Shown: positions 9,808 to 19,033 of the stretch, piece by piece
How the letters are laid out: the number at the start of each line of letters is the position of its first letter
Numbering within the stretch: the stretch's first letter is position 1
Source of the DNA: [Borrelia] turdi
Lineage (GTDB): Bacteria > Spirochaetota > Spirochaetia > Borreliales > Borreliaceae
Direction: 5' to 3'
Assembly: GCF_008828755.2 (NCBI RefSeq)
Contig: NZ_QBLM01000002.1
Span: 124,001 to 188,000, forward strand
Length of the DNA: 64,000 bases
Notes under the pieces: model-generated
Database searches by the model: none
The model's input: the letters and a program-made list of their open reading frames with translations, nothing else
Told to the model about the DNA's origin: nothing
Made by a program: the position numbers and the translations under genes

Positions 9808-9835
9808 TGGCTATGTTTTTTGATTATGATATACT
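9808..9835 (+). promoter_or_regulatory. Promoter of the 9843 gene, placed for a leaderless mRNA
   Basis: TTGGCT (9808-9813), a 16-base spacer and TATACT (9830-9835). Only seven bases separate the -10 box from ATG 9843, so transcription would begin at or next to the start codon. Confidence 0.5.
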
Positions 9836-9842
9836 CGTTTAT

Positions 9843-10163
9843 ATGAAAGAAGTAATTTATAGGTTTGAAAAAGCCGAAGATTATAAGTTAGTTCCTGTTA
9901 ATAATATTTATGGGAATGTAACTAATACGGGAGAGATTTTTTGTGATCTTGTTTTCGAGTCTGCAGAGATTTCCGAAGAGATTGCTTACACAAAAACTAA
10001 AGAAGGTGTTTTAGAAGAGGCTTCAAAAGAATTAAAAAGTGGAGAAGAGAGCAAAATAGTATTAATTAACTCTTTTATAGGAATTGCTATTACAAAGACC
10101 ACTGCTAGAAATATTGCTTATTGGCTTTTAAAAAAAGTTGATGAATTAGAAGATAATGAATAG
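9843..10163 (+). CDS. Small acidic protein of unknown function
   Basis: A 106-residue product with no family I recognise. It is soluble, acidic, and ends in KKVDELEDNE; a short hydrophobic stretch (INSFIGIAITKTTARNIAYW) precedes the charged tail but is too polar for a clear membrane helix. I take ATG at 9843 as start: a longer reading from 9774 adds an unlikely hydrophobic N-terminus and would begin upstream of the apparent -10 box. No Shine-Dalgarno sequence is present, in keeping with a leaderless transcript. Its 3' end overlaps the next gene by eight bases, so the two are probably translated together. Confidence 0.72.
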   Translation: MKEVIYRFEKAEDYKLVPVNNIYGNVTNTGEIFCDLVFESAEISEEIAYTKTKEGVLEEASKELKSGEESKIVLINSFIGIAITKTTARNIAYWLLKKVDELEDNE

Positions 10164-11451
10164 TAAAACATCTGAAGATAGAATTAGGATTTATTTATCA
10201 AAACTTAGGAAGTATAAAAATAAAATTTTAAGCAAAAAGAGTATTAAAAATATTATTGAAATATCAGATATTTCTGATAATGATATTGAAAATATGGGAC
10301 TTCATTTTAGAAGATCTTATTCGAGAGCTAAAAGATTTGTTGATATGGGTAAGATAGATGTTGCTTTTAGAGAGCTTGAATCTGTCTATTTTTATTCCCT
10401 TCACGATAAATCAATCTTTAGTTTATTTTTTTTTCTTTTTAAAGAGATTGTTGATAAGGTAAATACTAAAGAATCCAAAAAAAAAATGATTCATGTAAGT
10501 TTACAAGCAAAAGAATTTGGAATAAGAAATGATTTAGATTTAATTGGCTATTATGAGTCTAAAAAATCTAAGAGTAGAATGTTAATATTGGCTTTAAGTT
10601 CTATTTTGATATTTTTTATTTCTTTGATTACTTACAGATCTTTTCAGAGTTTTATTGGTGTAAATGGGAATAGTAAAACAGTTTTAAAAGAAAAATTTAC
10701 TCCTATTTTAATATCGAAAGGTCTTCCTCCTATTACTATGGCTACAGATTTGGTAGTTGAAACTGTTAATCTTATTTCAAACCCCAAAGATTTCTATTAC
10801 ATAGAAATAGAAGATGCTAAGGTTTTAGTATTTGAAGATGCGCATTTGTATCAGCTTAAAGCGGGAGTTGTTTCAACAACGCACCCTGTTAAAAAGATTT
10901 CCTACAGAGTTACAGTTTACGACGATCTTGGCAAATCTGTGTTTAATCAGGTTTTTGAAAAAGAAAGTGATTTTTATGCAAAATGGGGTAAAAATGTTTA
11001 TATTCCAATTGATGTTATATCAAGTATACCAAGAGCTATTGATGTTAATCCTAAAAAAATAGTATTAGATATTATTGAAGTTGATTTTTTTAAGAATGTT
11101 GATGATAAAATTGGTGTAAGTCTTGATGCAGATTCCTTTATATTGAAATTTAAATATATTGGGAATTTTTTTAAAAAGTCTTTTGGGATTTGTAGGGCAA
11201 ATACTGTGATAGAAGTTTTCAATTCTTCAAAAGATGTCATTAAAAATTTGGAGATTGAAATTGATTATATTGATAAGGAAGGTAGAATCATTAGGTCTTT
11301 GAGGCGCAAATTAATCTCTTCTGCCAATTCTTTTTTAAAATCTAAATCTAAACAGAGTTTCACAATTAGTACGATTTTTCCAAATGAGATTTATCCCACA
11401 ATTGAAAAGGATTTTTCATCTATTAAAATTTATAATGTGTTGATTAGGTAG
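10156..11451 (+). CDS. Single-pass membrane protein of unknown function
   Basis: A 431-residue protein that I cannot place. Residues 1-135 are basic and helical (RIYLSKLRKYKNKILSKK, then helices that may form a TPR-like unit), residues about 140-160 form one membrane segment (LILALSSILIFFISLITY), and the rest is a beta-rich domain that by orientation should lie in the periplasm. That domain contains conserved-looking segments TTHPVKKISYRVTVYDDLG and EVFNSSKDVIKNLEIEIDY, reminiscent of Ig-like or FxLYD folds, but this is weak. It overlaps the preceding small gene and is convergent with a LolC/E-type permease gene nine bases away. Confidence 0.75.
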   Translation: MNSKTSEDRIRIYLSKLRKYKNKILSKKSIKNIIEISDISDNDIENMGLHFRRSYSRAKRFVDMGKIDVAFRELESVYFYSLHDKSIFSLFFFLFKEIVDKVNTKESKKKMIHVSLQAKEFGIRNDLDLIGYYESKKSKSRMLILALSSILIFFISLITYRSFQSFIGVNGNSKTVLKEKFTPILISKGLPPITMATDLVVETVNLISNPKDFYYIEIEDAKVLVFEDAHLYQLKAGVVSTTHPVKKISYRVTVYDDLGKSVFNQVFEKESDFYAKWGKNVYIPIDVISSIPRAIDVNPKKIVLDIIEVDFFKNVDDKIGVSLDADSFILKFKYIGNFFKKSFGICRANTVIEVFNSSKDVIKNLEIEIDYIDKEGRIIRSLRRKLISSANSFLKSKSKQSFTISTIFPNEIYPTIEKDFSSIKIYNVLIR

Positions 11452-11459
11452 ACTTTAAG

Positions 11460-12713
11460 CTATCTTAAGATTTCTTTTTCTTTTAGATTTGAGATAATGT
11501 TAAGCGGAATTAGTGTAGTTAAAATGTTTATTAACATATATAAGCCAAGAATTGTTAAGTTAAAGCTCAAGCTTAAATTTATTTGAAATTCAGATACGTA
11601 ATAATCTGAGTTTAATATTTCGGAATTTTCTTCTCCAAATATTTTTAAAAAAAAGTTTAAAACATTATCAACAAAGTTTATTAAATAAGATATTTTAAGC
11701 GTTAAATAATTCCCAATTATTATTCCAATTCCACAAAAGGTGGTACTTAATGTGCTTGATATCAGAAGAAATATTATTTTTATGTTTAAATTATTCATTC
11801 CAATTGATTTTAGTATTGCAATTTTCTTTTTATTTTCAAAAATAAGCATTGAAAGGGATGAAGATATATTAATGCTTGCAAATATTATAATTAAAGCCAT
11901 AATGAATATTAAAAGTTTTTTACTTATATCTAGATTATTATATTTATTTAAGTAAAGTTCATAGAATGTTTTTATTTGGAATTCTTGAAATTCAGTTTCT
12001 AAATTCTGTTTTAAGAGTTCATTGTTTTTTATGGAATTGGAATTTGTTTTAAGTCCAATTATGCTTTTTGAAAACTTTTTTGACATTAGATTTTCATTTT
12101 CAAAAGAAATTAATACCAAATTATTATCAATATCTTTTAGCCCAGTTTCAATTATTCCTGAGATATTAAACTTTTTTATTCTGGGTATTATTTTAGTGTT
12201 TTTTGTATTTGGAATTACAATGTCAATTTTTTCATTGAGATTTAGATTAAGTTTATTTTTTATTTGGTTTGAAATTAGGATAGAATCCTTTTTTAAATTT
12301 TTAGTACCTTTTATCAATTTTATTGATTTGTTTTCCAATATAAATTTATTTTCTATTGCTCTTATTAATACGCCTTGTTTTTTATTATTTCCAATAATTC
12401 CATAAGTTCGTTTTTCAAAAAAATAATTCAAATTTTTGTAATTATATTTTTTTTTGAATGAGCTTAATCTGTCTTTTAGAGAATTAGTTTTATTTGTGTC
12501 GTTGTATTCTATTTGCGTAGAAAATCCCTCACTTTCAATATATTTGTTAATAGTAGAAGTCATAATATTGCTAGACATATAGTAGACAATAATTAATGGA
12601 ATCATTACTAAACTTAATGATATTCCAGAACCTATTAAAGCTATTTTATTTGTTGAATTTTTAAAAATTAAATATGCAATTTTTGTAATTTCTGTTAGTT
12701 TTAAAAGTATCAT
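11460..12713 (-). CDS. LolC/LolE-type ABC transporter permease (distal copy)
   Basis: Membrane subunit of a lipoprotein-releasing ABC transporter. The 417 residues show the MacB/FtsX topology: one N-terminal helix (IALIGSGISLSLVMIPLIIVYY), a periplasmic domain of about 220 residues, then three C-terminal helices, the first starting near LLIFIMALIIIFASINISSSL with the ENKKKIAILKSIGM coupling loop typical of FtsX domains. It partners a second permease of the same length (13392-14645) and the ATPase between them, giving a LolC-LolD-LolE set. In a spirochaete whose surface is dense in lipoproteins such a transporter would extract them from the inner membrane. The start overlaps the ATPase stop by four bases. 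Confidence 0.85.
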   Translation of the reverse strand: MILLKLTEITKIAYLIFKNSTNKIALIGSGISLSLVMIPLIIVYYMSSNIMTSTINKYIESEGFSTQIEYNDTNKTNSLKDRLSSFKKKYNYKNLNYFFEKRTYGIIGNNKKQGVLIRAIENKFILENKSIKLIKGTKNLKKDSILISNQIKNKLNLNLNEKIDIVIPNTKNTKIIPRIKKFNISGIIETGLKDIDNNLVLISFENENLMSKKFSKSIIGLKTNSNSIKNNELLKQNLETEFQEFQIKTFYELYLNKYNNLDISKKLLIFIMALIIIFASINISSSLSMLIFENKKKIAILKSIGMNNLNIKIIFLLISSTLSTTFCGIGIIIGNYLTLKISYLINFVDNVLNFFLKIFGEENSEILNSDYYVSEFQINLSLSFNLTILGLYMLINILTTLIPLNIISNLKEKEILR

Positions 12714-13402
12714 AGTTTTTTTAATGTCTTATCTTTGAATTCATATTTTGAATCTGCTTTATTTGCAAATTGAGGGTTATGACTAACTAGTATTAAGGTT
12801 TTTTTAAAATTTTTAGCTGTATTAATAAGTAGATTTTCAACAGTTTTAGCTGTGCTTAAGTCTAAATTTCCCGTAGGTTCATCACATAAGATGATATTAG
12901 GTTCATTGATTAACGCTCTAGCAATAGCAACTCTTTGTGATTCGCCTCCTGAGAGTTCTGAAGGATAATGCTTTGCTCTGTCTTCTATTTTTAATATTTT
13001 CATTAGATCTAGAGCTTTTTTATTTATTGTTTCTTTTGTTTCTTGGCCTGAGATGATTTTGGGTAAAATTATATTTTCAATTACATTAAACTCATTTATT
13101 AAATTATAATTTTGGAATACTAAGCCTATTTGTCTGTTTTTATATAAACTTAATGTTTTTTCATTTGCATTTTTTAAAAATATTTCACAAGATATTATCT
13201 CTCCAGAATCCATTTTATCAATTCCTGAAATCATATTAAAAAGAGTTGATTTCCCACAACCACTTTTCCCTTGAATTGAAATAAATTCACCCTTTTTTAC
13301 AGTTAAGTTTAAATTTTCTATTACTTGAATTTTTGTTTTATTTTTTTTGTATGCTTTGCAAAGATTTTTTATAATTAATATATTTTCCATTTTATGATCC
13401 AT
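12710..13402 (-). CDS. lolD: LolD-type ABC transporter ATPase
   Basis: ATP-binding subunit for the flanking permeases. All motifs are present in 230 residues: Walker A GKSGCGKST, Q-loop VFQNYNL, signature LSGGESQRVAIARAL, Walker B IILCDEPTGNLD, and the H-loop LILVSHN. The sequence PTGNLDLSTAKTVENLL and overall length are those of the MacB/LolD/FtsE group. It overlaps both neighbours (ATG inside the end of the upstream permease gene by 11 bases, stop overlapping the next start by four), which indicates translation as one unit. A start four codons later (MENIL) is possible and would nearly remove the upstream overlap. Confidence 0.92.
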   Translation of the reverse strand: MDHKMENILIIKNLCKAYKKNKTKIQVIENLNLTVKKGEFISIQGKSGCGKSTLFNMISGIDKMDSGEIISCEIFLKNANEKTLSLYKNRQIGLVFQNYNLINEFNVIENIILPKIISGQETKETINKKALDLMKILKIEDRAKHYPSELSGGESQRVAIARALINEPNIILCDEPTGNLDLSTAKTVENLLINTAKNFKKTLILVSHNPQFANKADSKYEFKDKTLKKL

Positions 13403-14645
13403 TTATAGTTTCAATGTTTTTTTGACTTTCAATTTTTTTTGTTGCTTTTACACTTGAATATATTGTAGAAAAGCATGCAAAACAGAAAGTAAATACTAAA
13501 TCGTTTAAAAATAATTTAGGAGTAATTGTGTTTTTTACTATTTGTATTTTAATGTTATCTATTTCAAAGGCAAATATTTGATTTAAAAAATTTATTGAAG
13601 TGTTTACCAGATTGTCAATTATTTTTAAAATTTCATTTATATTTAAGGAAATTAAAATTCCCAGTATCAAGCCAAGAAGTCCTCCTATAGTGCAAATTAT
13701 TATTGAGTGAGTAAAAAAAATTTGCTTTATTTTTTTTATTCTAAGTCCCATGGCCAATAGTATTAAAATAGCTTTATTTTTGTTTATTGTTATTCTTTTT
13801 TGTAGATAATATGTATTAACTGCGATAACAATGAAAATGCTTGCTAAAATAATTAACATTGTATTTCGTTCTATTTTCAAAGCTTTATAGAATTCTTTAT
13901 TATATTCATTCCAAGTTTTTACTTTAATTTTTGGATTAATAGCTTTGATCTTTTCAATTAATTTGTTACTTGGATTTAAATTTTTTGTTTTTACTTGGTA
14001 ATTAATACTAAAATTATTTAAAATTTTGTTTTTAATGAAATAGTCTATATTCATAAAAATTAAAGTTTCGTTTGTTTTTGCATAATTACTTTTAAAAATT
14101 GATTTTATTTTAAAAAACTTTATGTCATTTTCTAATGATATTAAGTTTTTTATTTCATCGGCAATTATCAATCCCAGGAGGTCATTTTCGAATAAGTTGA
14201 AATTGTAGGAGAGTACATTTCCAATAATAATTTCATTATCCTTAAGATCAAGTTCGGCTTTTTCAAGTCCTGTAAATGAAATGAAATTTTGATCTTTTTT
14301 GAGATCTTTAATATCAACGGCAATAATATTTAAAATAGTTGGATAATAATAATTTTGAATTCCAATGCCTTGAGTTTCATATATTTTATTTATATGCTTT
14401 ATTCCTTTAATATTTTTAATTTTTTTGATTTCTTCTTGGGTAAGTTCATTTTCTATTTTTAAATTTCCACTTTCTACATTTGTAATGCTAAGGAAAAAAT
14501 CATTTTGAAAACCATTCATGATTGATATTGTTAGGATAATTATTATTTCACCTAAGGCAATGCTTAATATTATTACAATTGTGAGGGCTAGACTATTTTT
14601 TTCTTCTAGTATTAATCTTTTAAGCAAAAAATTTCTTATATCCAT
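13392..14645 (-). CDS. LolC/LolE-type ABC transporter permease (proximal copy)
   Basis: Second permease of the lipoprotein-release transporter, 417 residues, the same length as its partner at 11460-12713. The N-terminal helix (SLALTIVIILSIALGEIIIILTISI) is followed by NGFQNDFF, close to the MNGFQ motif found at this place in LolC and LolE. A periplasmic domain of about 220 residues and three C-terminal helices follow, with AILILLAMGLRIKKIKQIF as the coupling segment. I cannot say which of the two copies is LolC and which LolE. It begins directly after the stop of the upstream repeat-protein gene with no spacer. Confidence 0.87.
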   Translation of the reverse strand: MDIRNFLLKRLILEEKNSLALTIVIILSIALGEIIIILTISIMNGFQNDFFLSITNVESGNLKIENELTQEEIKKIKNIKGIKHINKIYETQGIGIQNYYYPTILNIIAVDIKDLKKDQNFISFTGLEKAELDLKDNEIIIGNVLSYNFNLFENDLLGLIIADEIKNLISLENDIKFFKIKSIFKSNYAKTNETLIFMNIDYFIKNKILNNFSINYQVKTKNLNPSNKLIEKIKAINPKIKVKTWNEYNKEFYKALKIERNTMLIILASIFIVIAVNTYYLQKRITINKNKAILILLAMGLRIKKIKQIFFTHSIIICTIGGLLGLILGILISLNINEILKIIDNLVNTSINFLNQIFAFEIDNIKIQIVKNTITPKLFLNDLVFTFCFACFSTIYSSVKATKKIESQKNIETINGS

Positions 14646-15671
14646 TTAATTTCCTATTGGTTCTTCTTCGGTGACTTTTCCATCCTTGTGTTTTATTTTA
14701 AGAGCGGGGCTTTGATTATAGTATATTTCTTCTTCATATTCATTGTCATTATAGTATTTGGTTTTTAGATAAATTATATCGTTTTCATAAATTTTTTTGC
14801 TTTTTAATTGATTGTCTTGGTTATATTCGTATTCAATTTTAGTATTGGTGTATTGGTCTTTATCCTTTTCTTTAGTGTTTTGAAGAATCATCATATCAGA
14901 TGAGTTGTATTGAAAATCATTTATTTTTATAAGTTCATTATTTTTGTATGTTTCTTCTTTTATTAGGTTGTTTCCTTGATAGGTAGATATGATTTTTGTA
15001 TTTTCTTCTTCAAAGGTGTTTACTGTTTTTTGTTCATCTAGATATTGGTTTTTTTCTTTGGATTTTATTTTATTATTAACAATTATTGTACTGTTTAAAT
15101 TTCTTTTTTTATCATCATATTTTATTACTTTTGTTGTTGATTTTTTGATGTCAAAATATGTGGATTTTATGTCGCCATTAATTCCATAGTTCCAAATTTG
15201 AAAATTTGATCCTGTTATTTTTAGCAACTTGCCATTTTCGTCCTTAGAGTAATATATTAATTTTGGTTTTTGGTTTATTGTTTTTAAATTTTTGGATATT
15301 AAGTTCCCATTTTCATAAAAGTAATTTACTGTTTCAAGAATTTTTCCTTTGTTGTCATATTCAATTTCTTGTATTTTGTTATTTAAATTGTCGTAAATTT
15401 CTTCTTTTCTTTTTGTATCTTTTGTATCATAATATGTGATTTTTCTTGTATTTTCTATGATTTGAATTGTTTTGTATTTTATTAAATTAGTTTCTTTATA
15501 TAAGTAGAGTTTTTCAGTTTCATCAATAAAATAGTACTCAATGTAAAACCCAGTTTTTGGTTTTTCGTTTAATTTTTGGTATTTGTTGAAAAATGCATCA
15601 GATGCAAAATAGCTTTTTGCATGAATAATTTGTGGTATAAATAGAAGAAGTATTAATTGTTTTTTTTTCAT
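14646..15671 (-). CDS. Exported beta-repeat (MORN/YD-like) protein of unknown function
   Basis: A 341-residue protein with an N-terminal signal peptide (KKKQLILLLFIPQIIHAKS, cleavage probably after HA), hence periplasmic or outer-membrane-facing. The mature part is a long series of short strands of the type Y(D/E)xxGKLxxxxxY, for example YDNKGKILETVNYFYENGN and YNQDNQLKSKKIYENDIIY, about 20-25 residues apart. This resembles MORN-2 or YD/RHS repeats, but no RHS core or toxin domain follows. It precedes the LolCDE genes without a gap, overlaps ftsY by four bases, and may therefore take part in envelope lipoprotein traffic; this is context inference only. Confidence 0.72.
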   Translation of the reverse strand: MKKKQLILLLFIPQIIHAKSYFASDAFFNKYQKLNEKPKTGFYIEYYFIDETEKLYLYKETNLIKYKTIQIIENTRKITYYDTKDTKRKEEIYDNLNNKIQEIEYDNKGKILETVNYFYENGNLISKNLKTINQKPKLIYYSKDENGKLLKITGSNFQIWNYGINGDIKSTYFDIKKSTTKVIKYDDKKRNLNSTIIVNNKIKSKEKNQYLDEQKTVNTFEEENTKIISTYQGNNLIKEETYKNNELIKINDFQYNSSDMMILQNTKEKDKDQYTNTKIEYEYNQDNQLKSKKIYENDIIYLKTKYYNDNEYEEEIYYNQSPALKIKHKDGKVTEEEPIGN

Positions 15672-16513
15672 AGCAATTTATTAAGATATTCATTAATATC
15701 AAATTCTTTAATGTCTTTTAGTTTTTCTCCAAATGTAGTAAAGTATATGGGTTTTTTAAGAGTTTTTGAAATATTAATTATTGCACCTGCTCTTGAGGAT
15801 GAATCAAGTTTAGTGATTATTATTCCGTCTATCTCTATTGCTTTATTAAAAATTTCTGCTTGGCTATTTGTATTTTTTCCAATAGTAGAATCTATTACAA
15901 GTATTTTTTGATAATTGATGTTAGTGTTTTTTATTTGCTTTAATATCACATTGTTTATTTTTTGAAGCTCTTTTATTAAATTTTCTTTATTTTGTAATCT
16001 TCCGGCTGTGTCAATAATTAAGGCATCGTAATTTTTAAGCTTAGCGCTTGAAATACTGTCAAATATCACAGCTGATGGATCGCTTCCTTGATTTTGAGAT
16101 ATTACTCTGATTCCGATTTGTTCGCCATAAATTTTCATTTGTTCAATTGCAGCTGCTCTGAATGTATCAGCAGCTGATATTAATATATTTTTGCCTTCAT
16201 TTTTTAATTTATTTGCAAGTTTTGCTATGCTTGATGTTTTGCCAATTCCATTTATGCCAACTATTAATAAAATGTTTAATTTGTTATTTTCTAGAGCAAA
16301 TGGTTTTGTGTTAACATAATTACTCAAAAGTTCTTTTAATTTTTCAATAATAGTTTTTTCATTTTTATTTTTTTCTTGTGTTAATTTGTTGATTATTTCT
16401 ATTACAATTTCATTATTAATGTCTGATTCTAATAGAATGTCTTTTAAGTTTTCAATAACATTTTCTTGTTGTTTGTTTTTAAATAAATTTTTTATTTTTT
16501 CTAAAATGCCCAA
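15668..16513 (-). CDS. ftsY: Signal recognition particle receptor FtsY
   Basis: GTPase receptor for SRP that docks ribosome-nascent chains at the inner membrane. The 281 residues comprise the NG domain only: helical N-domain (about 1-85), P-loop GINGIGKTSSIAKLA, SRP-GTPase motif DTFRAAAIEQM, IDTAGRLQNKENLIKEL, and TKLDSSSRAGAI with the closing KKPIYFTTFGEKLKDIKEFD. The second P-loop residue pattern GINGIGKT replaces the common GxNGxGKT. An acidic A-domain, found in E. coli FtsY, is absent, as in many short FtsY proteins, so membrane contact probably depends on the N-terminal helix. It lies in the prfB to lolC gene chain. Confidence 0.95.
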   Translation of the reverse strand: MGILEKIKNLFKNKQQENVIENLKDILLESDINNEIVIEIINKLTQEKNKNEKTIIEKLKELLSNYVNTKPFALENNKLNILLIVGINGIGKTSSIAKLANKLKNEGKNILISAADTFRAAAIEQMKIYGEQIGIRVISQNQGSDPSAVIFDSISSAKLKNYDALIIDTAGRLQNKENLIKELQKINNVILKQIKNTNINYQKILVIDSTIGKNTNSQAEIFNKAIEIDGIIITKLDSSSRAGAIINISKTLKKPIYFTTFGEKLKDIKEFDINEYLNKLL

Positions 16514-16549
16514 AAGCTTGGTCTCCTGTTTTATTGTTAATTGTTAAAT

Positions 16550-17959
16550 CTATTCTCCTAGATTTGCTTCTTTAATATATTCTACTAAATGAGTTATTAA
16601 TGCAATAAAGCTACCAATGGTTAAAGTGATGCCTGCTCCAAATAAAAATGTTGCAGTCATTTGTTCTGCTTTTGCCATATAAACATCCTCAGCTGTTAAT
16701 TTTTTATTGATAAAGTGATTGCCAGTTATTTTATAAAGTACTTCTGCATTGTTAAGTAATGTTCCTGCAAAAATGCTTCCTATTGTACTTAATGTAAAAA
16801 CAGCCAGATTAACATAAAATTTATCTCTTGCGTTGCTCAGTCTATTTTTACTAGTTTTTATCATTTCTATTTCTACTTGATTTTCTTTTTTATTTATCAA
16901 CTTGAATCTATCTTTATATCCTTCGGATTTAAGCAAAATGATATCTTGATTTTCTGGTTTTTCAATTTCAATTGGAGTTTCTCCCATAAATATGCCCTTT
17001 TTAAAAACTTTAGATTTTACGGTGCTTGTAATTTCTACTTTTTCAGAGATTGTTCTTTTTAAGTCAATATTTAATATTATTGAATCTGCATTTTTTACTT
17101 TTCTTTTAATAAAATAGTTTTCAAAATTTGTACTTGTGATTTGTATTTCAATTTCTTTGTTTGGGATTTTGGAAATGTCAAAAATATTATCGTAATAGAT
17201 TCCTTTTGAAACAAATTTTTCATTTATATAGATCTTTGCATCTGGGTTGTTTCTAACGTTAATATTGATTTTTAGAAATTCTCTACCCAATATTTCTTTT
17301 AAACTATGTTTTATTATTTCATTCGCAATTTCATTAACAGAAGATGAGGTTTTAAATACCGCTTTTTTAGTTTCAATTTTTTCAGGAGTGATGTTGCTAA
17401 TTTCTAGCAAATAATAATTTTCTATTTTTTTTAGATCAATATAGTTAATAAAAAATAATTCTTCTCTTATGAAAAATTCTTTATTTAAATTTGAAATGTT
17501 TGTTTGTTCTTCGATTTTTTTATATTTTACTTTTAGTTTTTTTAAATTGTTAAAATATTCTTCAAATTTTTTTTTGTTGTTATTAATATTTAGAATAGCT
17601 TTTTTAAGCTCATCAATTTTGGCTTTGGTGTTATGCTTTTCTTTTGCGTTTATTATGTTTTGAAGTTTTTTTTTATCCATTTCTTTTTTTAATTTGCTAA
17701 TTTCAAGTTCTGTTTTTATTATATCTTGATTTATATAAATATCTTCAATGATATTCTTGTCATCATTTTTTATGATATGTTCTGTTATTTGTTTGTAGAT
17801 TTTATTCAATTGTTTTTCAATTCCTTTTTTAAGGTCAATATTTTCCTTTTTTGTATTAATGATATAGGAAAAGTTGTATTCGATATTGCCTTGAGAGTGT
17901 ATTTTGTATATTGCAGTTATTAGCAATGGTATTACTAGTGTTAACTTAAGCTTTTCCAT
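16550..17959 (-). CDS. Exported PEGA-domain protein with coiled coil and C-terminal membrane helices
   Basis: A 469-residue protein without a named family. It has a signal peptide (KLKLTLVIPLLITAIYKIHSQG), a long lysine- and glutamate-rich coiled coil (about residues 75-155), a middle domain, and a region from about 245 to 355 with PEGA-like features: a segment NPDAKIYINEKFVSKG and a second KSKVFKKGIFMGETPIEIEK followed by YKDRFKLIN. Two hydrophobic segments near the C-terminus (FYVNLAVFTLSTIGSIFAGTL and a later FLFGAGITLTIGSFIALI) suggest anchoring in the inner membrane. The start lies inside the end of prfB (19-base overlap), implying coupled expression. PEGA domains usually act outside the cytoplasm; the role here is unknown. 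Confidence 0.75.
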   Translation of the reverse strand: MEKLKLTLVIPLLITAIYKIHSQGNIEYNFSYIINTKKENIDLKKGIEKQLNKIYKQITEHIIKNDDKNIIEDIYINQDIIKTELEISKLKKEMDKKKLQNIINAKEKHNTKAKIDELKKAILNINNNKKKFEEYFNNLKKLKVKYKKIEEQTNISNLNKEFFIREELFFINYIDLKKIENYYLLEISNITPEKIETKKAVFKTSSSVNEIANEIIKHSLKEILGREFLKININVRNNPDAKIYINEKFVSKGIYYDNIFDISKIPNKEIEIQITSTNFENYFIKRKVKNADSIILNIDLKRTISEKVEITSTVKSKVFKKGIFMGETPIEIEKPENQDIILLKSEGYKDRFKLINKKENQVEIEMIKTSKNRLSNARDKFYVNLAVFTLSTIGSIFAGTLLNNAEVLYKITGNHFINKKLTAEDVYMAKAEQMTATFLFGAGITLTIGSFIALITHLVEYIKEANLGE

Positions 17960-19018
17960 TTTAAATACTCTTCTATGAAATTGTCTATATTGCCGTCCAT
18001 AACCGAAGCGGTGTTTGAATTTTCAAATTTTGTTCTGTGATCTTTTACCAAATTGTAAGGTTGAAATACGTAAGATCTTATTTGGTTGCCCCAAGAAATT
18101 TCTTTTTTTGCGTCTTGCTTGGATTTATTTTTTTCATCTTCTTTATTTTTATAGTATTCGTAAAGTCTTGATTTTAAAACTTTCATTGCCATATCTTTGT
18201 TTTTGTGTTGACTTCGATCGCTTTGAGATTGAGTTACTATTCCTGTTTCAATGTGAGTTATTCTTACAGCAGAAGATGTTTTGTTAACGTGTTGTCCTCC
18301 GGCTCCCGATGCTCTGTATGTATCAATTCTTATGTCTTCTGGTTTTATTATTATTTCTATTTTTTCATCAATAACAGGGTCAACAAATACTGATGCAAAA
18401 GATGTATGTCTTTTTTTAGCAGCATCAAATGGAGAAATTCTTATAAGGCGATGTATTCCGACTTCACTTTTTAAAAGCCCATAAGCATAAGCACCTTTGA
18501 TTTCTATTGTAACAGATTTGATTCCACCTTCTGCTTCGAGTAAATCAACAAGTTCTGTTTTGTATTTTTTTCTCTCAGCATATCTTGAGTACATTCTGTA
18601 AAGCATTGAAACCCAGTCACATGCTTCAGTACCCCCAGCACCAGAATGAATAGTTAAAAAAGCATCGTTTGCGTCAATCTCTTTTTTAAAGTAAGAAATT
18701 GTTAGCAAATCTTTGTACTGTTTTTCAAGTACATTAAATTCAATTTCTAAGCTGTTAGTATCTTTTTCATTTTCAATAATTTCGCACAGATCGCTTAAGT
18801 CTTTGATTTTTTTGATTAGTTCTTCCCAAGGATCAATTTTGCTTTTTAAGATACTTTGAGCTTTAATAACTTCTTGGGCTCTTTTGGGATCAGTCCAAAA
18901 ATTTCTCTGGTTTATTTCTTTTTCGTATTTTTCTATTTTAGCTTGAATTTCTTTTTTGTCAAAGTTTCCTCCAGATGTCTTCGGCTTGTTTAAACAGTGT
19001 ATTTATTTTTTCTTTCAT
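17941..19018 (-). CDS. prfB: Peptide chain release factor 2, with programmed +1 frameshift
   Basis: RF2 ends translation at UGA and UAA. The gene is read in two frames: codons 1-19 (ATG at 19018-19016, MKEKINTLFKQAEDIWRKL) end at an in-frame TGA (18961-18959); shifting by +1 at CTT TGA C gives DKKEIQAKIEKYEKE and continues to 17941. The slip site TGGAGGAAACTTTGAC holds an internal Shine-Dalgarno-like GGAGG just upstream, as in the classic RF2 autoregulatory site. Total 358 residues. SPF (195-197), the RF2 stop-codon recognition tripeptide, and GGQ (240-242), the peptidyl-hydrolysis motif, are present. A second GAGG in HSGAGGTEACDW is family-typical. Low RF2 lets the ribosome pause at UGA and shift, so expression is self-regulated. 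Confidence 0.96.
18959..18974 (-). promoter_or_regulatory. RF2 programmed frameshift site
   Basis: Minus-strand TGGAGGAAACTTTGAC: Shine-Dalgarno-like GGAGG, slippery CTT and the UGA-C context. The zero frame stops after 19 codons and the +1 frame carries the rest of RF2 without interruption. Confidence 0.93.
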
Positions 19019-19033
19019 TTTTATTTCTCGCTA

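Noticed and set aside
14646..15671. RHS/contact-dependent toxin
   Set aside because: Has YD-like strands only; no RHS core, cleavage site or toxin domain.
18709..19018. prfB as a pseudogene or sequencing frameshift
   Set aside because: The exact RF2 slip site CTT TGA C with internal GGAGG is present, and both frames are intact.
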